From: Acrocarpospora phusangensis
GTDB taxonomy: Bacteria > Actinomycetota > Actinomycetes > Streptosporangiales > Streptosporangiaceae
NCBI RefSeq assembly: GCF_016862995.1
Contig: NZ_BOOA01000036.1
Coordinates: forward strand, 1 to 64,000
Length of the DNA: 64,000 nt
Direction of reading: 5' to 3'
The notes beneath the pieces were generated by a model. It ran no database searches, was not told where the DNA came from, and was given only the letters and a program-made list of their open reading frames with translations. Positions 55,517 to 63,974 of this stretch are shown piece after piece. Both the position numbers and the translations under genes were made by a program. Every line of letters starts with the position of its first letter. Positions within the stretch are counted from its first letter, which is position 1.

Positions 55517-55552
55517 GAAGAACCCCGGCTCTGATCAGAGCCGGGGTTCTTC
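55517..55552 (+). terminator. Bidirectional terminator
   Basis: A 36-bp perfect palindrome centred on TGATCA (18-bp arms, GAAGAACCCCGGCTCTGA and its complement), with AAGAA and TTCTT flanks that suit termination on either strand. The stretch to 55775 shows no further gene. Confidence 0.85.
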
Positions 55553-55775
55553 TCGTGTGCGCCGCTGACCTGGTTCTTCACCAGCAATCGGGAATCTCTG
55601 GGCGTTCTCGACATGTTCCTCTAAGGCCGTAGGCCCGGTGCCCGCCTGAGCAGGGCTCACGCGCTTCCCGAATAGCTTCGCCCCTCCGACGGTGAGGACG
55701 CGGACCGGCGCTGAACGCTTTGCCCCATCAGTTGGCAATACCTGGATGTAAGGCGATCCAGGTACGAGGAGGGTC

Positions 55776-56363
55776 ATGACATCGGATCCGGATGATGCGG
55801 AGTTGATCGCCCGGTCGCTCCATGGCGATGAGGATGCCTTTGTCGAGGTGGTCCGGCGTCACGAGGCAGCGGTGGGAGCCTACCTCGCACGACGGGCAGG
55901 CCGGGAACTGGCCGAGGACCTGCTCGGGGAGGTGTGGGTGGCCGCGCTCGCGTCCAGGGCGACCTACGACCGCGCGTATCCCGACGCGGGCCCGTGGCTG
56001 TTCGGCGTGGCACACAACACACTCCGGCGGCACTGGCGATCCCGCCCGGCCGAGGAGCCGCTGGCGAACGTGACGGACATGGCCGACATGGCGTCCGGAT
56101 GGGATCCGTGGGCCGCCGTGGACAACCGCGTGGACGTCGAGTCGGTGCTACGGCACGCGCTGGCGCTGCTCCGGCCGCAGCAGCGGGAGATCCTGACCCT
56201 GGTCGCCTGGGAGGACCTGACCGTCGCCGACGCGGGGCGGGCGATCGGCATACCGCCCGGAACAGCGCGCCGCTTCCTGCACGAGGCACGCATGGCGCTG
56301 CGGAACGCGCCGGGGATGGCCGCGCTGCTGACCGACCACAACACGATGAAGAAGGCCAACTGA
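55776..56363 (+). CDS. ECF RNA polymerase sigma factor
   Basis: A 195-aa sigma factor. Region 2 (FVEVVRRHEAAVGAYLARRAGRELAEDLLGEVWVAAL, then WLFGVAHNTLRRHWR) and region 4 (LLRPQQREILTLVAWEDLTVADAGRAIGIPPGTARRFLHEARMAL) are complete. The downstream membrane protein overlaps its stop (TGATG), so the two are co-translated. Such a pair is usually a sigma factor with its regulator. Confidence 0.9.
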   Translation: MTSDPDDAELIARSLHGDEDAFVEVVRRHEAAVGAYLARRAGRELAEDLLGEVWVAALASRATYDRAYPDAGPWLFGVAHNTLRRHWRSRPAEEPLANVTDMADMASGWDPWAAVDNRVDVESVLRHALALLRPQQREILTLVAWEDLTVADAGRAIGIPPGTARRFLHEARMALRNAPGMAALLTDHNTMKKAN

Positions 56364-57400
56364 TGATCGATGAGATGGATCTGCTGAGGGATCTGCGGGA
56401 CGCCGAGCCGGTGCGGTCGCGCGCCTTCGAGGAGGCCAGGGCCGTACTGCGGGCGGCGATGGCCGAAGAAGGGGTGCCGGAAACGAAGACCGCGGCGCGC
56501 AGGCGGGCCCGGTGGGGCGTACGCCGCACGGTGGGCTTCAGCGCCGCCGGCCTGGTCGCCGCGGCCGCGGCGGCGGCGCTGGTCGTCACGTTCGCGTCGG
56601 CTCCTGGAAAGCCCCCCGTGACGGCGGCTCCGACAGCCGCGGCTCCAGCGGCGGCGCACCCGATCCTGGTTGAGCTGGCCTCGGACATCACGTCCCTGCC
56701 TGCCGAGGCGTCAGGCGACGCGACGCTGGAAATCCGCAACCAGTCGCCGACCAGTGACGAGCTGGGCAGCAACGGCATCGGCCTGTTCACCGACGACGGC
56801 ACCTACTACTGGGGGTACGACAAGAACGCCCTGCAGCGGGCCGTCGCCGACAGGGACGGGGGCGACGACTTGTTCAAGCGCGACATCGCGGCGGCGCTCT
56901 ACGCCGTGGACGGCGATATCGACACCGCGCGCGAACGGATGGCCGTGGCCAACATCGCCCCGGGTACGAACCCGGACGCGGAACGGACGAAGATCGAGAA
57001 GCTCAAGGGCCTGGCCAAGGCGCGGGGCGAGAAGTACGTGCCGCCGAAGCCGCTGACCCCTGAGCAGCAGGCGGAGATCACCGACAACCACATCTGGACG
57101 AACTCCATCGACGCGCTGATCGCGGCGCCGGAGAATCCCCAGGTGCGGGCCGGTGTGCTCCGCATCATGGCGACGATGCCGAACGTCAAGGTCACGGAGA
57201 CCACCACCGCAGGACAGCCCACGCTCACGCTGGTGGACAGCTGGTCCACCGTCGGGGAGTTCTCCGAGACGCTGATCATCAACGCCGGCACGGGCCAGCC
57301 TGTCGCCCTGTCCAGCAGCGGCTCGGACACGAAGTCCAGCATGATCTACTACCACAGCTCCCGGGTGACGCTCGCCGACGTCGAAGCCGGCAAGTTCTGA
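56363..57400 (+). CDS. CU044_5270-like membrane protein (likely sigma-factor partner)
   Basis: A 345-aa protein. The cytoplasmic N terminus (DEMDLLRDLRDAEPV, then RARAFEEARAVLRAAM-type helix and a basic RRRARWGVRR) precedes one membrane helix (GFSAAGLVAAAAAAALVVTFAS). An extracellular domain of about 250 residues (DITSLPAEASGDATLEIRNQS onward) follows. It matches the CU044_5270 layout that regularly follows ECF sigma genes. It lacks a zinc-finger anti-sigma motif, so how it would restrain the sigma factor is unclear. Its ATG overlaps the sigma stop. Confidence 0.75.
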   Translation: MIDEMDLLRDLRDAEPVRSRAFEEARAVLRAAMAEEGVPETKTAARRRARWGVRRTVGFSAAGLVAAAAAAALVVTFASAPGKPPVTAAPTAAAPAAAHPILVELASDITSLPAEASGDATLEIRNQSPTSDELGSNGIGLFTDDGTYYWGYDKNALQRAVADRDGGDDLFKRDIAAALYAVDGDIDTARERMAVANIAPGTNPDAERTKIEKLKGLAKARGEKYVPPKPLTPEQQAEITDNHIWTNSIDALIAAPENPQVRAGVLRIMATMPNVKVTETTTAGQPTLTLVDSWSTVGEFSETLIINAGTGQPVALSSSGSDTKSSMIYYHSSRVTLADVEAGKF

Positions 57401-57431
57401 CCCGTACCAGCGAGTACCAGCGAGGTCGTGC

Positions 57432-57456
57432 GGGCCGCCCGGTTGCCGGGCGGCCC
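57432..57456. terminator. Hairpin after the sigma-factor operon
   Basis: GGGCCGCCCGG-ttg-CCGGGCGGCCC, a perfect 11-bp GC stem without a U-run, about 30 bp after the CU044_5270-like gene. Such bare hairpins can terminate in actinomycetes. Just before it TACCAGCGAG is duplicated in tandem. Confidence 0.6.
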
Positions 57457-57479
57457 GATGAGGCGTGACAGGCGAAGTC

Positions 57480-57530
57480 GATCACGAGGCGAAGAAACTG
57501 CGGCTCACTGTATGTGAACTGGGGCTTCCG
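57480..57530. repeat. Copy 1 of a short repeated element (terminator-like)
   Basis: GATCACGA-GAAGAAA-GCTCAC-GTGA-CTGGGG-TTC occur in the same order and spacing here and at 63758-63808. This copy has an imperfect hairpin (GGCTCAC/GTGAACT), and the encoded residues DHE-KK-LT-ELG also match. It lies at the 3' side of the small secreted gene on the minus strand. Confidence 0.5.
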
Positions 57531-57555
57531 CCAACCGTGCGGGAGCCGTACCCAA

Positions 57556-57954
57556 TCATGGAATTGTCGGTGGGGGACCGCCTGATGTGGATGGCCACCA
57601 TGCCGTGCAGGACTTGCTTCCCTTGACGGGCGTGCCGCAGGATCGCGCCTGCCGAGATCCCAGGGTCAGCGACGCTGTTATCGCCGTGGTCCGGCCGTTG
57701 AGGACCTTCGCCGCCTTGGCAGGGCCAGACCGGATTTCGAGCCTGACCACGTCGCCGGCCCTGCCGCCGGTCAGTGTCGCGCGGATGCTTCCTCCGCACT
57801 TCTGCAGTCGAATGGTCCGGGTGCCCACCGCTTTCTTCTGCCCTCGTGCGACCAGCGTCCACGAGCAGGCCGTTTGGGCCTCCGCGGCGATGGGGACGAC
57901 GACGAGCCAGGCACCGCCGACGAGGAGCGCGGAGGCGATCGTGATCAGTTTCAT
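57556..57954 (-). CDS. Small secreted basic protein, unknown
   Basis: A 132-aa exported protein. The signal peptide covers about residues 1-26 (LITIASALLVGGAWLVVVPIAAEA). The mature region holds four cysteines (TACSW, LQKCGG, ARSCGT, SKSCTA) and many Lys/Arg. GGAAGGGAG precedes ATG 57954. The neighbouring kinase gene ends 65 bp away on the same strand. Function unknown. Confidence 0.65.
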   Translation of the reverse strand: MKLITIASALLVGGAWLVVVPIAAEAQTACSWTLVARGQKKAVGTRTIRLQKCGGSIRATLTGGRAGDVVRLEIRSGPAKAAKVLNGRTTAITASLTLGSRQARSCGTPVKGSKSCTAWWPSTSGGPPPTIP

Positions 57955-58019
57955 GACGCTCCCTTCCTGCCGCCGACAGTAGGCCCGCGATTGGTGGCGG
58001 TCGAGGCCCAGAATCGCGT

Positions 58020-59684
58020 TCACCCGGGGCTGACGGTCACGTTGCGCACCTCGACCTCGGCTAGCCAGGAGCGGAGCACGAACGAGCTGTCCAGGCAGTC
58101 GGCCAGCAGCGGAGGGTCGCCGGTGACCGGATACCAGGAGGTCTGAAGCACTCCGTAGTCCAGCTGGTAGGCCACCCTGTCCTGGTCGAACATGATCCGC
58201 CAGTGGTGGGTGCCCTGGTCCAGGCCCTGGGGTGGATCGGCGGGTTGGGGGCCGGGATGGGCGTTCGCGGCCGGCAGGCGTACCACCTTGATGTGGTTCT
58301 CCTGCGCTTCTTCGCCTTGGTAGAAGGCGTACTGGAGGGACAGGCCCCGCGGTTGGCTGCCGTCGAAGCGGGAGCATACGCCGATGCCGTACCCCCAGCC
58401 CATGCCCAGGAAGGGTTCCTCGGTCGGTCCCTTCACCTGGACGTCCAGATCGACCTGGAGGCGGCACCAGGCGGGTAGCCGACCGTGGACGCCCGTCCAG
58501 GTGTAACCACCCGGGGACGCGACCGTCCAGCCATCCTCCGTGTCGGCCACCTGGCCCTTCCTCGTGGTGTCGAAGTCCGTCAGCGAGAGCGGCAGGGCCC
58601 GGGTCTCGCCGGGGTCGGCGCAGCCGGGCGCGCCCAGGGGCACCACTCCGGTGAGGACATTCAGCGGCAGCAGCAGACCGGTCACCGCCAGTCCCACCGC
58701 GCCCAGCCGCACCAGCCGCTTGGCCAGGCGGCCGCCCGTCTGCGGACGGCCGGAAGGCCCGGGCGGCAGGTGTGGGTCCGGTACAGTCCACCCGCTGTCC
58801 ACGGGGATCAGCACGTCACCCGGCTCGCCGGTGAGCGCCGCGTACAGTTCGCGTGGAGTCGGGCGGCGTTCCGGGACCTTGGTCAGCGCCCACGCGATCA
58901 CGTCGCGCAGGCGCCCGTCGACGCCCTCCAGATCGGGCTCCTCGTACGCCACCCGGAAGGTGACGGCGGGCGAGTTGCCCTCCCCGAAGGGACAGCGGCC
59001 GGTCGCCGCGAACGCGGTGACCGCGCCCCACGAGAAGACGTCGGCGGCGAAGGTCACCTGGTGGTCCAGCGCCTGTTCCGGCGACATGTAGCCGGGGGTG
59101 CCGGCGAGGGTGGTCGTGAGCGTGAGCGAATCCGCCATCTGGGCGATGCCGAAGTCGATGACCTTCGGCCCGTCGGAGCCGAGCAGCACGTTTCCCGGCT
59201 TCAGATCGCGGTGCACGACGCCCGCGGCGTGGATCGCCTCCAGCGCGAGCAGCGTCCGGGTGGCGAGGTCGAGGAAGTCTGGCCCGGTGAGCGGGCCGTC
59301 CCGGGCCACCCGCTCGGCCAGATCCGGCCCGTCGACGAACTCGGTGACGAGGTAGGCGCGGTCCCCCTCAGTCCCCGAGTCCAGGATGGGCACGGTGCAG
59401 AACCGCGCGGATTCGGCCACCCGCCGAAGGATCCTCACCTCACGCTGGAATCTGCGCCGATACCTGGGATCGCGGGCCCGCTCGCCATGGATCACCTTCA
59501 CCGCGACCCGGGCGCCGGACTCCGCCTCGGCGAGGTAGACGACGCCCATCCCGCCCTGTCCCAACCGCCGCACGATCCGGTAACCCCCGATTCGGTACGG
59601 CAGGTCGGGCACGGTCGGTTCCAACCCTCGGTGTCGGCGCCCAGACGCAACAGTCGCGTCCATGTCGACACCAGGATCTCCCAT
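58020..59684 (-). CDS. Transmembrane Ser/Thr protein kinase 3
   Basis: A 554-aa PknB-like kinase. The Gly-rich loop LGQGGMG near residue 41, Lys63 in VAVK, HRDLKPGN (158-165), DFG (177) and TPGYMSPEQ are intact. A membrane helix lies near 380-400 (LGAVGLAVTGLLLPLNVLTG). The ectodomain (about 410-554) has four cysteines and a jelly-roll-like pattern (TWTGVHGRLPAWCRLQVDLDVQVKG; WRIMFDQDRVAYQLDYG), suggesting ligand binding. Two ATG codons (59684 and 59663) could start it; 59684 is better placed behind AAGGGATGG. It lies between two small secreted protein genes. Confidence 0.88.
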   Translation of the reverse strand: MGDPGVDMDATVASGRRHRGLEPTVPDLPYRIGGYRIVRRLGQGGMGVVYLAEAESGARVAVKVIHGERARDPRYRRRFQREVRILRRVAESARFCTVPILDSGTEGDRAYLVTEFVDGPDLAERVARDGPLTGPDFLDLATRTLLALEAIHAAGVVHRDLKPGNVLLGSDGPKVIDFGIAQMADSLTLTTTLAGTPGYMSPEQALDHQVTFAADVFSWGAVTAFAATGRCPFGEGNSPAVTFRVAYEEPDLEGVDGRLRDVIAWALTKVPERRPTPRELYAALTGEPGDVLIPVDSGWTVPDPHLPPGPSGRPQTGGRLAKRLVRLGAVGLAVTGLLLPLNVLTGVVPLGAPGCADPGETRALPLSLTDFDTTRKGQVADTEDGWTVASPGGYTWTGVHGRLPAWCRLQVDLDVQVKGPTEEPFLGMGWGYGIGVCSRFDGSQPRGLSLQYAFYQGEEAQENHIKVVRLPAANAHPGPQPADPPQGLDQGTHHWRIMFDQDRVAYQLDYGVLQTSWYPVTGDPPLLADCLDSSFVLRSWLAEVEVRNVTVSPG

Positions 59685-59743
59685 CCATCCCTTAATCGGG
59701 AAATGGCGATGGCGTGGCTTTCGCCACGCCATCACCTCGAGCT

Positions 59744-60175
59744 TCAGTTCTTGCAGTACCTTGCGCTGCCCGAGGGCCACCATCCGACGATCACGGCTGG
59801 CGCCGCCTTCTGGAAGCGAATCTTCAGACACCGGTTGGTTTGGGCCGCGGTTTTCACCGTCTTCTGCACGGACCTGGCCACGACGACGAGCCCGAAGCAG
59901 GCCGCCTTCGCCTTCCAATCGGACAGCTTGTTGCACTCTCCGAGGCTCGACCGGCCGATGGACGGCAGCTTCGCTAGCTTGCGGGTGAGGCTGCGGCTGA
60001 AATAGAGGTTGCACGTCGCGTTGTACCAGTGGCCGCAGTCAAGCCCGAAGGACGTGAGGCCGCTGGTGGTCGTGGTCGTGGTCGTCCCGGTGGCGGCCTG
60101 CGCGCCGGCCGCGGCCCCGGTCATGAGGCCGACGGTCAGGGTGATGGTCGCGAACAGCTGGAGGATGCGTTGCAT
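59744..60175 (-). CDS. Small secreted protein, unknown
   Basis: A 143-aa exported protein. The signal peptide covers about residues 1-28 (LQLFATITLTVGLMTGAAAGAQA), followed by a Thr-rich spacer and a domain with six cysteines (LDCGHW, NATCNLYF, LGECNK, AACFG, NRCLKI, RYCKN). AGGAAGGG lies upstream of ATG 60175. The cysteine count suggests three disulfides, as in secreted enzyme inhibitors or toxins; this is a guess. It precedes the kinase gene on the same strand. Confidence 0.65.
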   Translation of the reverse strand: MQRILQLFATITLTVGLMTGAAAGAQAATGTTTTTTTSGLTSFGLDCGHWYNATCNLYFSRSLTRKLAKLPSIGRSSLGECNKLSDWKAKAACFGLVVVARSVQKTVKTAAQTNRCLKIRFQKAAPAVIVGWWPSGSARYCKN

Positions 60176-60237
60176 CGCTCTGCCCTTCCTCTGCGCGGGC
60201 GGTTCCCGCGTCAGGGACAGCGTGCGATCAGAGGGGT

Positions 60238-63012
60238 TCAGGATCGTTTCAGTCTGCGTGAAGTCTCGGCGAGGCCGTACTGGTCGCCGAGTTCGCTGAA
60301 CATCGAGTAGGCCAGGTCCAGTTCGTCCGCTCGGCCGGTGATGTCGCCGATCGTGGTGAGCGCCCATGCGTGCCCGTATCGATCTCCCAGGGCGCGCAGG
60401 CGCCTGGCAGCCTCGCCCGCGTGCTCCCCGGCCTCGGGATCACCCTGGGCCGCCAGGACCATGGCCATGCTGAGCAGCGCGTTCGCGGTCAATCTCGGGT
60501 CACGCAGGCGGCGTTCCGCCAGGTCCCGCTCCTCCTCCGCATGCTGGCGCGCCGCGCTCACCTCTCCCCGCACCAGCCGTACGGAGACCAGGCCATGAAG
60601 GCAGGCGGCCTGGCCGTAGCGGTCGCCGAGGTCGCGGGCCGAACGCAGCGCGCTGAGGAGGCAGGCGAGCGCGGTTTCCTGGTCCCCGGCCCGGTGCCGG
60701 ACGACGCCGAGCGCGCGCACGCAGGCGGCCTCGCCGCGCCGGTCGCCGCAACTGCGGAACTCGGCCCGTCCCTGGGCGAGCGAGCGCTCCGCCTGCTCGA
60801 GCCGGGACTGGTCCAGCCGGGCCACACCGAGCCGGAACAGGACCCGGGCGCGCTCCCCGGCATCGCCGTACCGGATCAGTTGCCCAAGGCTCGACTGGTA
60901 GGTCTCGATCGCGCCCGCGAGGTCGCGCTCGGCCCGCTGCTGGTCGCCGAGATCGCGCAGGACCAGCGCCACACCGAGCGAGTCCCCGTCGGCACGGGCG
61001 GCGGCGAGCGCGTGCCGGTTGACGGTCCGCCATTCGTCCTGCTGGTGGCGTACTTCCAGGAAAGGCGTCAGGGCGTGCGCGAGCCGCCACGCGTGTCCGG
61101 GCAGGCGGTGCAGGTCGGCCACCAGCGCGGTCAGGAAGCCGAGCTCGGCGTCCAGCCACTCGATCGAGTCACGGATCTCGGTCGTGCCCATGCTGACCGC
61201 CTCCGGAACAGGGCTCGTGCCGAACCCCTCCGAGGTCAGCGGGAGGACGGCCGCCCGCACCCGGGTCAGCGCCACCCGCGCGAGGCGGGACAGGGCCGGC
61301 GCGGCGTCCTCGGGCGGGAGCCGTTCGCGGGCCATCAGCTGGGTGAGCTCGTGCATGCGGAACCGGTCCTGGCCCGCGTCGTCGCAGGCCAGCCGCTGCA
61401 GCAGGCCGCAATCGGCGATCACGTCGAGGGCGGCGGGACCACCGGCGAGGGGTTCCGCGATCCAGGCCGCGAAGCTCGAGGCGGTGATCGCGGTCAGCCG
61501 CGCGAGCAGCGCCTGCGGCCGGGGGTCGAGGCCCTCGTAGGCCAGGCTGAGCAGGGGCCGGACCCCGGTGTCGCCCGCGCGGAACTCGTCCAGGCGGGCG
61601 GCCTCGTCCCGCAGCCGCCGAGCGAGCCCCCGGGCAGAACGGTCCCGGCTGGCCGCCAGCCGCGCCGCCGCCGCCCGGACCGCGATGGGCAGCCCGGCGC
61701 AGGCGTCGAGCACACTCGTGGTGGCCTCGCCGTCGGCCTCAGCCCGCGCCCGCCCGGCCATCCGCTCCAGTAGTTCGCGGGACTCGGCCGCCGTGAAGAC
61801 GTCCACCTCGAACGGCTCGGTTCCGGCCAGCCCGGCCAGCGCCGAGCGGCTCGTGATGATCGCCAGTGAGCCCGGGCCGGTCGGCATCAGCGGGCGCACC
61901 TGCTCCTCGTCGGTCGCGTTGTCGAGCAGGACGAGGAGTCTGCGATCCGCGGTGAGCGTCCGGTAGACCGCGGTCCGCTCCTCCATGGTCGCGGGGATCG
62001 AACCGCCCGGGTAGCCGAACGCGCGCAGGAACCGGGCGAGCGTCCCGGCCGCGTCCGGCTGCCTGCGCAGATCCGCGAACAGCTGGCCCCCGGGAAACCG
62101 CGCCCGATGCCGCCAAGCCATGTGTACGGCGAGCGTGGACTTGCCCACTCCCGCGTGGCCGTACAGGACGATGGGGTGCGGCCCGTGCGCGGGGCTGCGG
62201 GCGATCGCGGCCGACAAGCCGCTGAGCAGCTCGCGCCGGCCAACGAAGGAGCGGTCGTCGGAGGGAAGCTCCGCAGGGGTGCGGACCTCCTCCGCGTCCA
62301 GGGCCGGGTCCTCGCGGAGCATGCGTTCGTGCACTCGGCGCAGTACGGCGGACGGCTCGGCGCCGAGTTCCTCGGCCAGGACCTGGCGCACCCGGTGGTA
62401 GTGGGAGAGCGCCTCGCCGAGGTTGCCGGAGCGGTACAGGGCGACCATCAGGAGCAGGTGGACATGCTCCCGCAGCGGGTACCTGCGGGCCAGATTTCTG
62501 AGCCGGACGACGCACTCGCGGTGGTGACCGAGCCCGATCCGGACGTCGCAGAGCTCCTCTTCCACGGCCGCGCGCTGTTCCTCCAGCGCGGCGGCCTCCA
62601 TTCGCCGCAGGTGATCGGAGTCCACGTCGGCCAGCGCAGGACCGCGCCACAGGTCCAGCGCCTGCTCCAGGGTGCGGATGCGGGTGACCGGGTCCTCGTC
62701 CCGGCGGTCGGCCAGGTCGCGGAACCGCCACACGTCGACCCGGTCCGGCTCGACCCGCAGCCGGTATCCGGCCGGGACGGTCTCGATCAGATCCCTTGGC
62801 AGGATCTTCCGCAGGTCGCTGACGTAGACCTTGATCACGCCGGTGGTGATCTCGCGGTCACCCGTCAGCGCCTCCTGCAACAGCTCGAGGGAGACGGGGC
62901 GTCCCCCTTCAAGGGCGAGCACGGCGAGGACCGCGCGATGGCGCGGTACCCGGATCGGGATGATCCGATCGCCGTCCACGACCTCGAGCGGGCCGAGGAG
63001 GTTGAAATCCAT
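60238..63012 (-). CDS. SARP-family BTAD regulator with NB-ARC and TPR
   Basis: A 924-aa AfsR-like regulator. The OmpR-like winged helix (about 1-90; FNLLGPLEVVDGDRIIPIRVPRHRAVLAVL) and BTAD domain (about 100-245, with VDVWRFRDLA) are followed by an NB-ARC ATPase. That module has Walker A GHAGVGKSTLA near 295, Walker B LLVLLDNATDEE and a CAGLPIAVRA GLPL motif. A TPR array (about 640-900) follows. The start MDFNLLGP matches family openings; a GTG three codons upstream is possible. It lies upstream of the small secreted protein and kinase genes on the same strand and may control them. Confidence 0.9.
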   Translation of the reverse strand: MDFNLLGPLEVVDGDRIIPIRVPRHRAVLAVLALEGGRPVSLELLQEALTGDREITTGVIKVYVSDLRKILPRDLIETVPAGYRLRVEPDRVDVWRFRDLADRRDEDPVTRIRTLEQALDLWRGPALADVDSDHLRRMEAAALEEQRAAVEEELCDVRIGLGHHRECVVRLRNLARRYPLREHVHLLLMVALYRSGNLGEALSHYHRVRQVLAEELGAEPSAVLRRVHERMLREDPALDAEEVRTPAELPSDDRSFVGRRELLSGLSAAIARSPAHGPHPIVLYGHAGVGKSTLAVHMAWRHRARFPGGQLFADLRRQPDAAGTLARFLRAFGYPGGSIPATMEERTAVYRTLTADRRLLVLLDNATDEEQVRPLMPTGPGSLAIITSRSALAGLAGTEPFEVDVFTAAESRELLERMAGRARAEADGEATTSVLDACAGLPIAVRAAAARLAASRDRSARGLARRLRDEAARLDEFRAGDTGVRPLLSLAYEGLDPRPQALLARLTAITASSFAAWIAEPLAGGPAALDVIADCGLLQRLACDDAGQDRFRMHELTQLMARERLPPEDAAPALSRLARVALTRVRAAVLPLTSEGFGTSPVPEAVSMGTTEIRDSIEWLDAELGFLTALVADLHRLPGHAWRLAHALTPFLEVRHQQDEWRTVNRHALAAARADGDSLGVALVLRDLGDQQRAERDLAGAIETYQSSLGQLIRYGDAGERARVLFRLGVARLDQSRLEQAERSLAQGRAEFRSCGDRRGEAACVRALGVVRHRAGDQETALACLLSALRSARDLGDRYGQAACLHGLVSVRLVRGEVSAARQHAEEERDLAERRLRDPRLTANALLSMAMVLAAQGDPEAGEHAGEAARRLRALGDRYGHAWALTTIGDITGRADELDLAYSMFSELGDQYGLAETSRRLKRS

Positions 63013-63086
63013 GATGTCCACATTTGACAACGCTTCGCCCACCTTGCAAGCCCAATGCAGGACCCGCCACCCCGGTTTCACGCAGG

Positions 63087-63117
63087 AAGGCATGGCGACT
63101 CCCGGTCGCCATGCCTT
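63087..63117. terminator. Hairpin between the SARP gene and the CHAP remnant
   Basis: AAGGCATGGCGAC-tcccg-GTCGCCATGCCTT, a 13-bp perfect stem. It lies 16 bp beyond the CHAP remnant's stop codon, in the right place to be its old terminator. No T-run. Confidence 0.6.
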
Positions 63118-63133
63118 CTCCTCGGTCGCTTCG

Positions 63134-63460
63134 TCAGGCGACGTTCCAGTCGCCGATGAGGACGACCGCGTCGCCCGGCTGCGGGGTGTACCCGCTCCCC
63201 CTGGTGTGCCACGTTCCGTACGCACGCGACCGGTGCTGGGGCAGCCGGTCCCCGGCTTCCACGGGCGGAAGAAACCGGTGTAGTAGTTGCAGCCACTGCC
63301 CATCGGGCTCTCGTGGTTGCGTGTGCCGTTGTTCAGCTCGCTCTGGGCGGCGGAGACGATCGCGGGGCCTGCTCACCGCGAAGGCCGGAGCGGCCGTGAC
63401 GGCCGTGAGGCTGGTGGTCACGACGGTGGTGGCGGCCAGCGCTGGCCGGCACCAGCATCG
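63134..63460 (-). pseudogene. CHAP-type secreted peptidoglycan hydrolase, degraded
   Basis: Read in pieces, the reverse strand gives the end of a signal peptide (TTVVTTSLTAVTAAPAFAV). After a frameshift near 63360 it reads SAAQSELNNGTRNHESPMGSGCNYYTGFFRPWKPGTGC. After a gap that removes the expected CxxF(T/V)K catalytic-cysteine segment, it reads YGTWHTRGSGYTPQPGDAVVLIGDWNVA and a stop where an HVGIV segment is expected. These are landmarks of secreted CHAP-domain amidases. The loss of the Cys region and the C terminus shows it cannot work. Confidence 0.7.
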
Positions 63461-63770
63461 GCGCTCTCAACGGCATCGTGCCGGCCAGCGCGCCCACCCT
63501 GGAGGAGGGCACGACCAGACTGGTGGAGCTGTGGACGAGGCTGACCGACAGTTTCGGAGACGATATCGACGGGGAGAAGAGCTGGCATCGCGGATATTCC
63601 GGATGTTCGGCACCCGAAGTGAGCTGGAGCGGCTGATCGAGGAGGCGATCGACGAGCGGACGATGGCGACCGGTATTCCGACGCGGGTGGCCGCCTTCCC
63701 CGTGCCGCCCCCTATGCCGAAGGCCGCCCGCAGGGCCCGATTCGGCCCAGAAAATTCGATCACGAAATGA
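63442..63770 (+). pseudogene. Patatin-like phospholipase fragment
   Basis: The + strand starts abruptly with LAGTSIGALNGIVPA, the GxSxG nucleophile elbow of patatin-like lipases. It continues through LEEGTTRLVELWTRLTDSF to a stop at 63634-63636. A shift near 63590 is needed to reach RMFGTRSELERLIEEAIDERTMATGIPTRVAAFPV, which fits the next conserved stretch of the family. The upstream oxyanion part (GGxR) and the catalytic Asp region are missing. It abuts the CHAP remnant at a palindrome. Confidence 0.6.
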
Positions 63771-63807
63771 AGAAACCCCAGCTCACGGCACGTGAGCTGG
63801 GGTTTCT
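63771..63807. terminator. Perfect hairpin terminator (part of repeat copy 2)
   Basis: AGAAACCCCAGCTCACG-gca-CGTGAGCTGGGGTTTCT, 17-bp perfect arms with A-rich and T-rich ends, so it can terminate transcription from both sides. With flanking sequence (63758-63808) it is the second copy of the element at 57480-57530. Confidence 0.85.
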
Positions 63808-63813
63808 CCGGCG

Positions 63814-63887
63814 TGCGCCGCCAGGGACTCGAACCCCGGACCCGCTGATTAAGAGTCAGCTGCTCTAACCAACTGAGCTAGCGGCGC
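63814..63887 (-). tRNA. tRNA-Lys (CTT anticodon)
   Basis: On the minus strand: acceptor GCGCCGC with GCGGCGC, D arm AGCTCAGTTGGTTAGAGC, anticodon stem-loop GCTGA-CTCTTAA-TCAGC with anticodon CTT, T arm CCGGG-GTTCGAGT-CCCTGG and discriminator A. CCA is not encoded. Confidence 0.97.
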
Positions 63888-63974
63888 GCTGAAGCTCTTA
63901 AAGATTAGCGCACTGCGCGGAGCGGTCGAAACCGGTTAAAGTAGAACAACATTCGGTCAGGGAGGGGAGCGGGG

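Noticed and set aside
57482-57862. A 126-codon reverse frame overlapping the small secreted protein
   Set aside because: Lacks the signal peptide and cysteine pattern seen in the 57556-57954 frame, which also has a good ribosome site.
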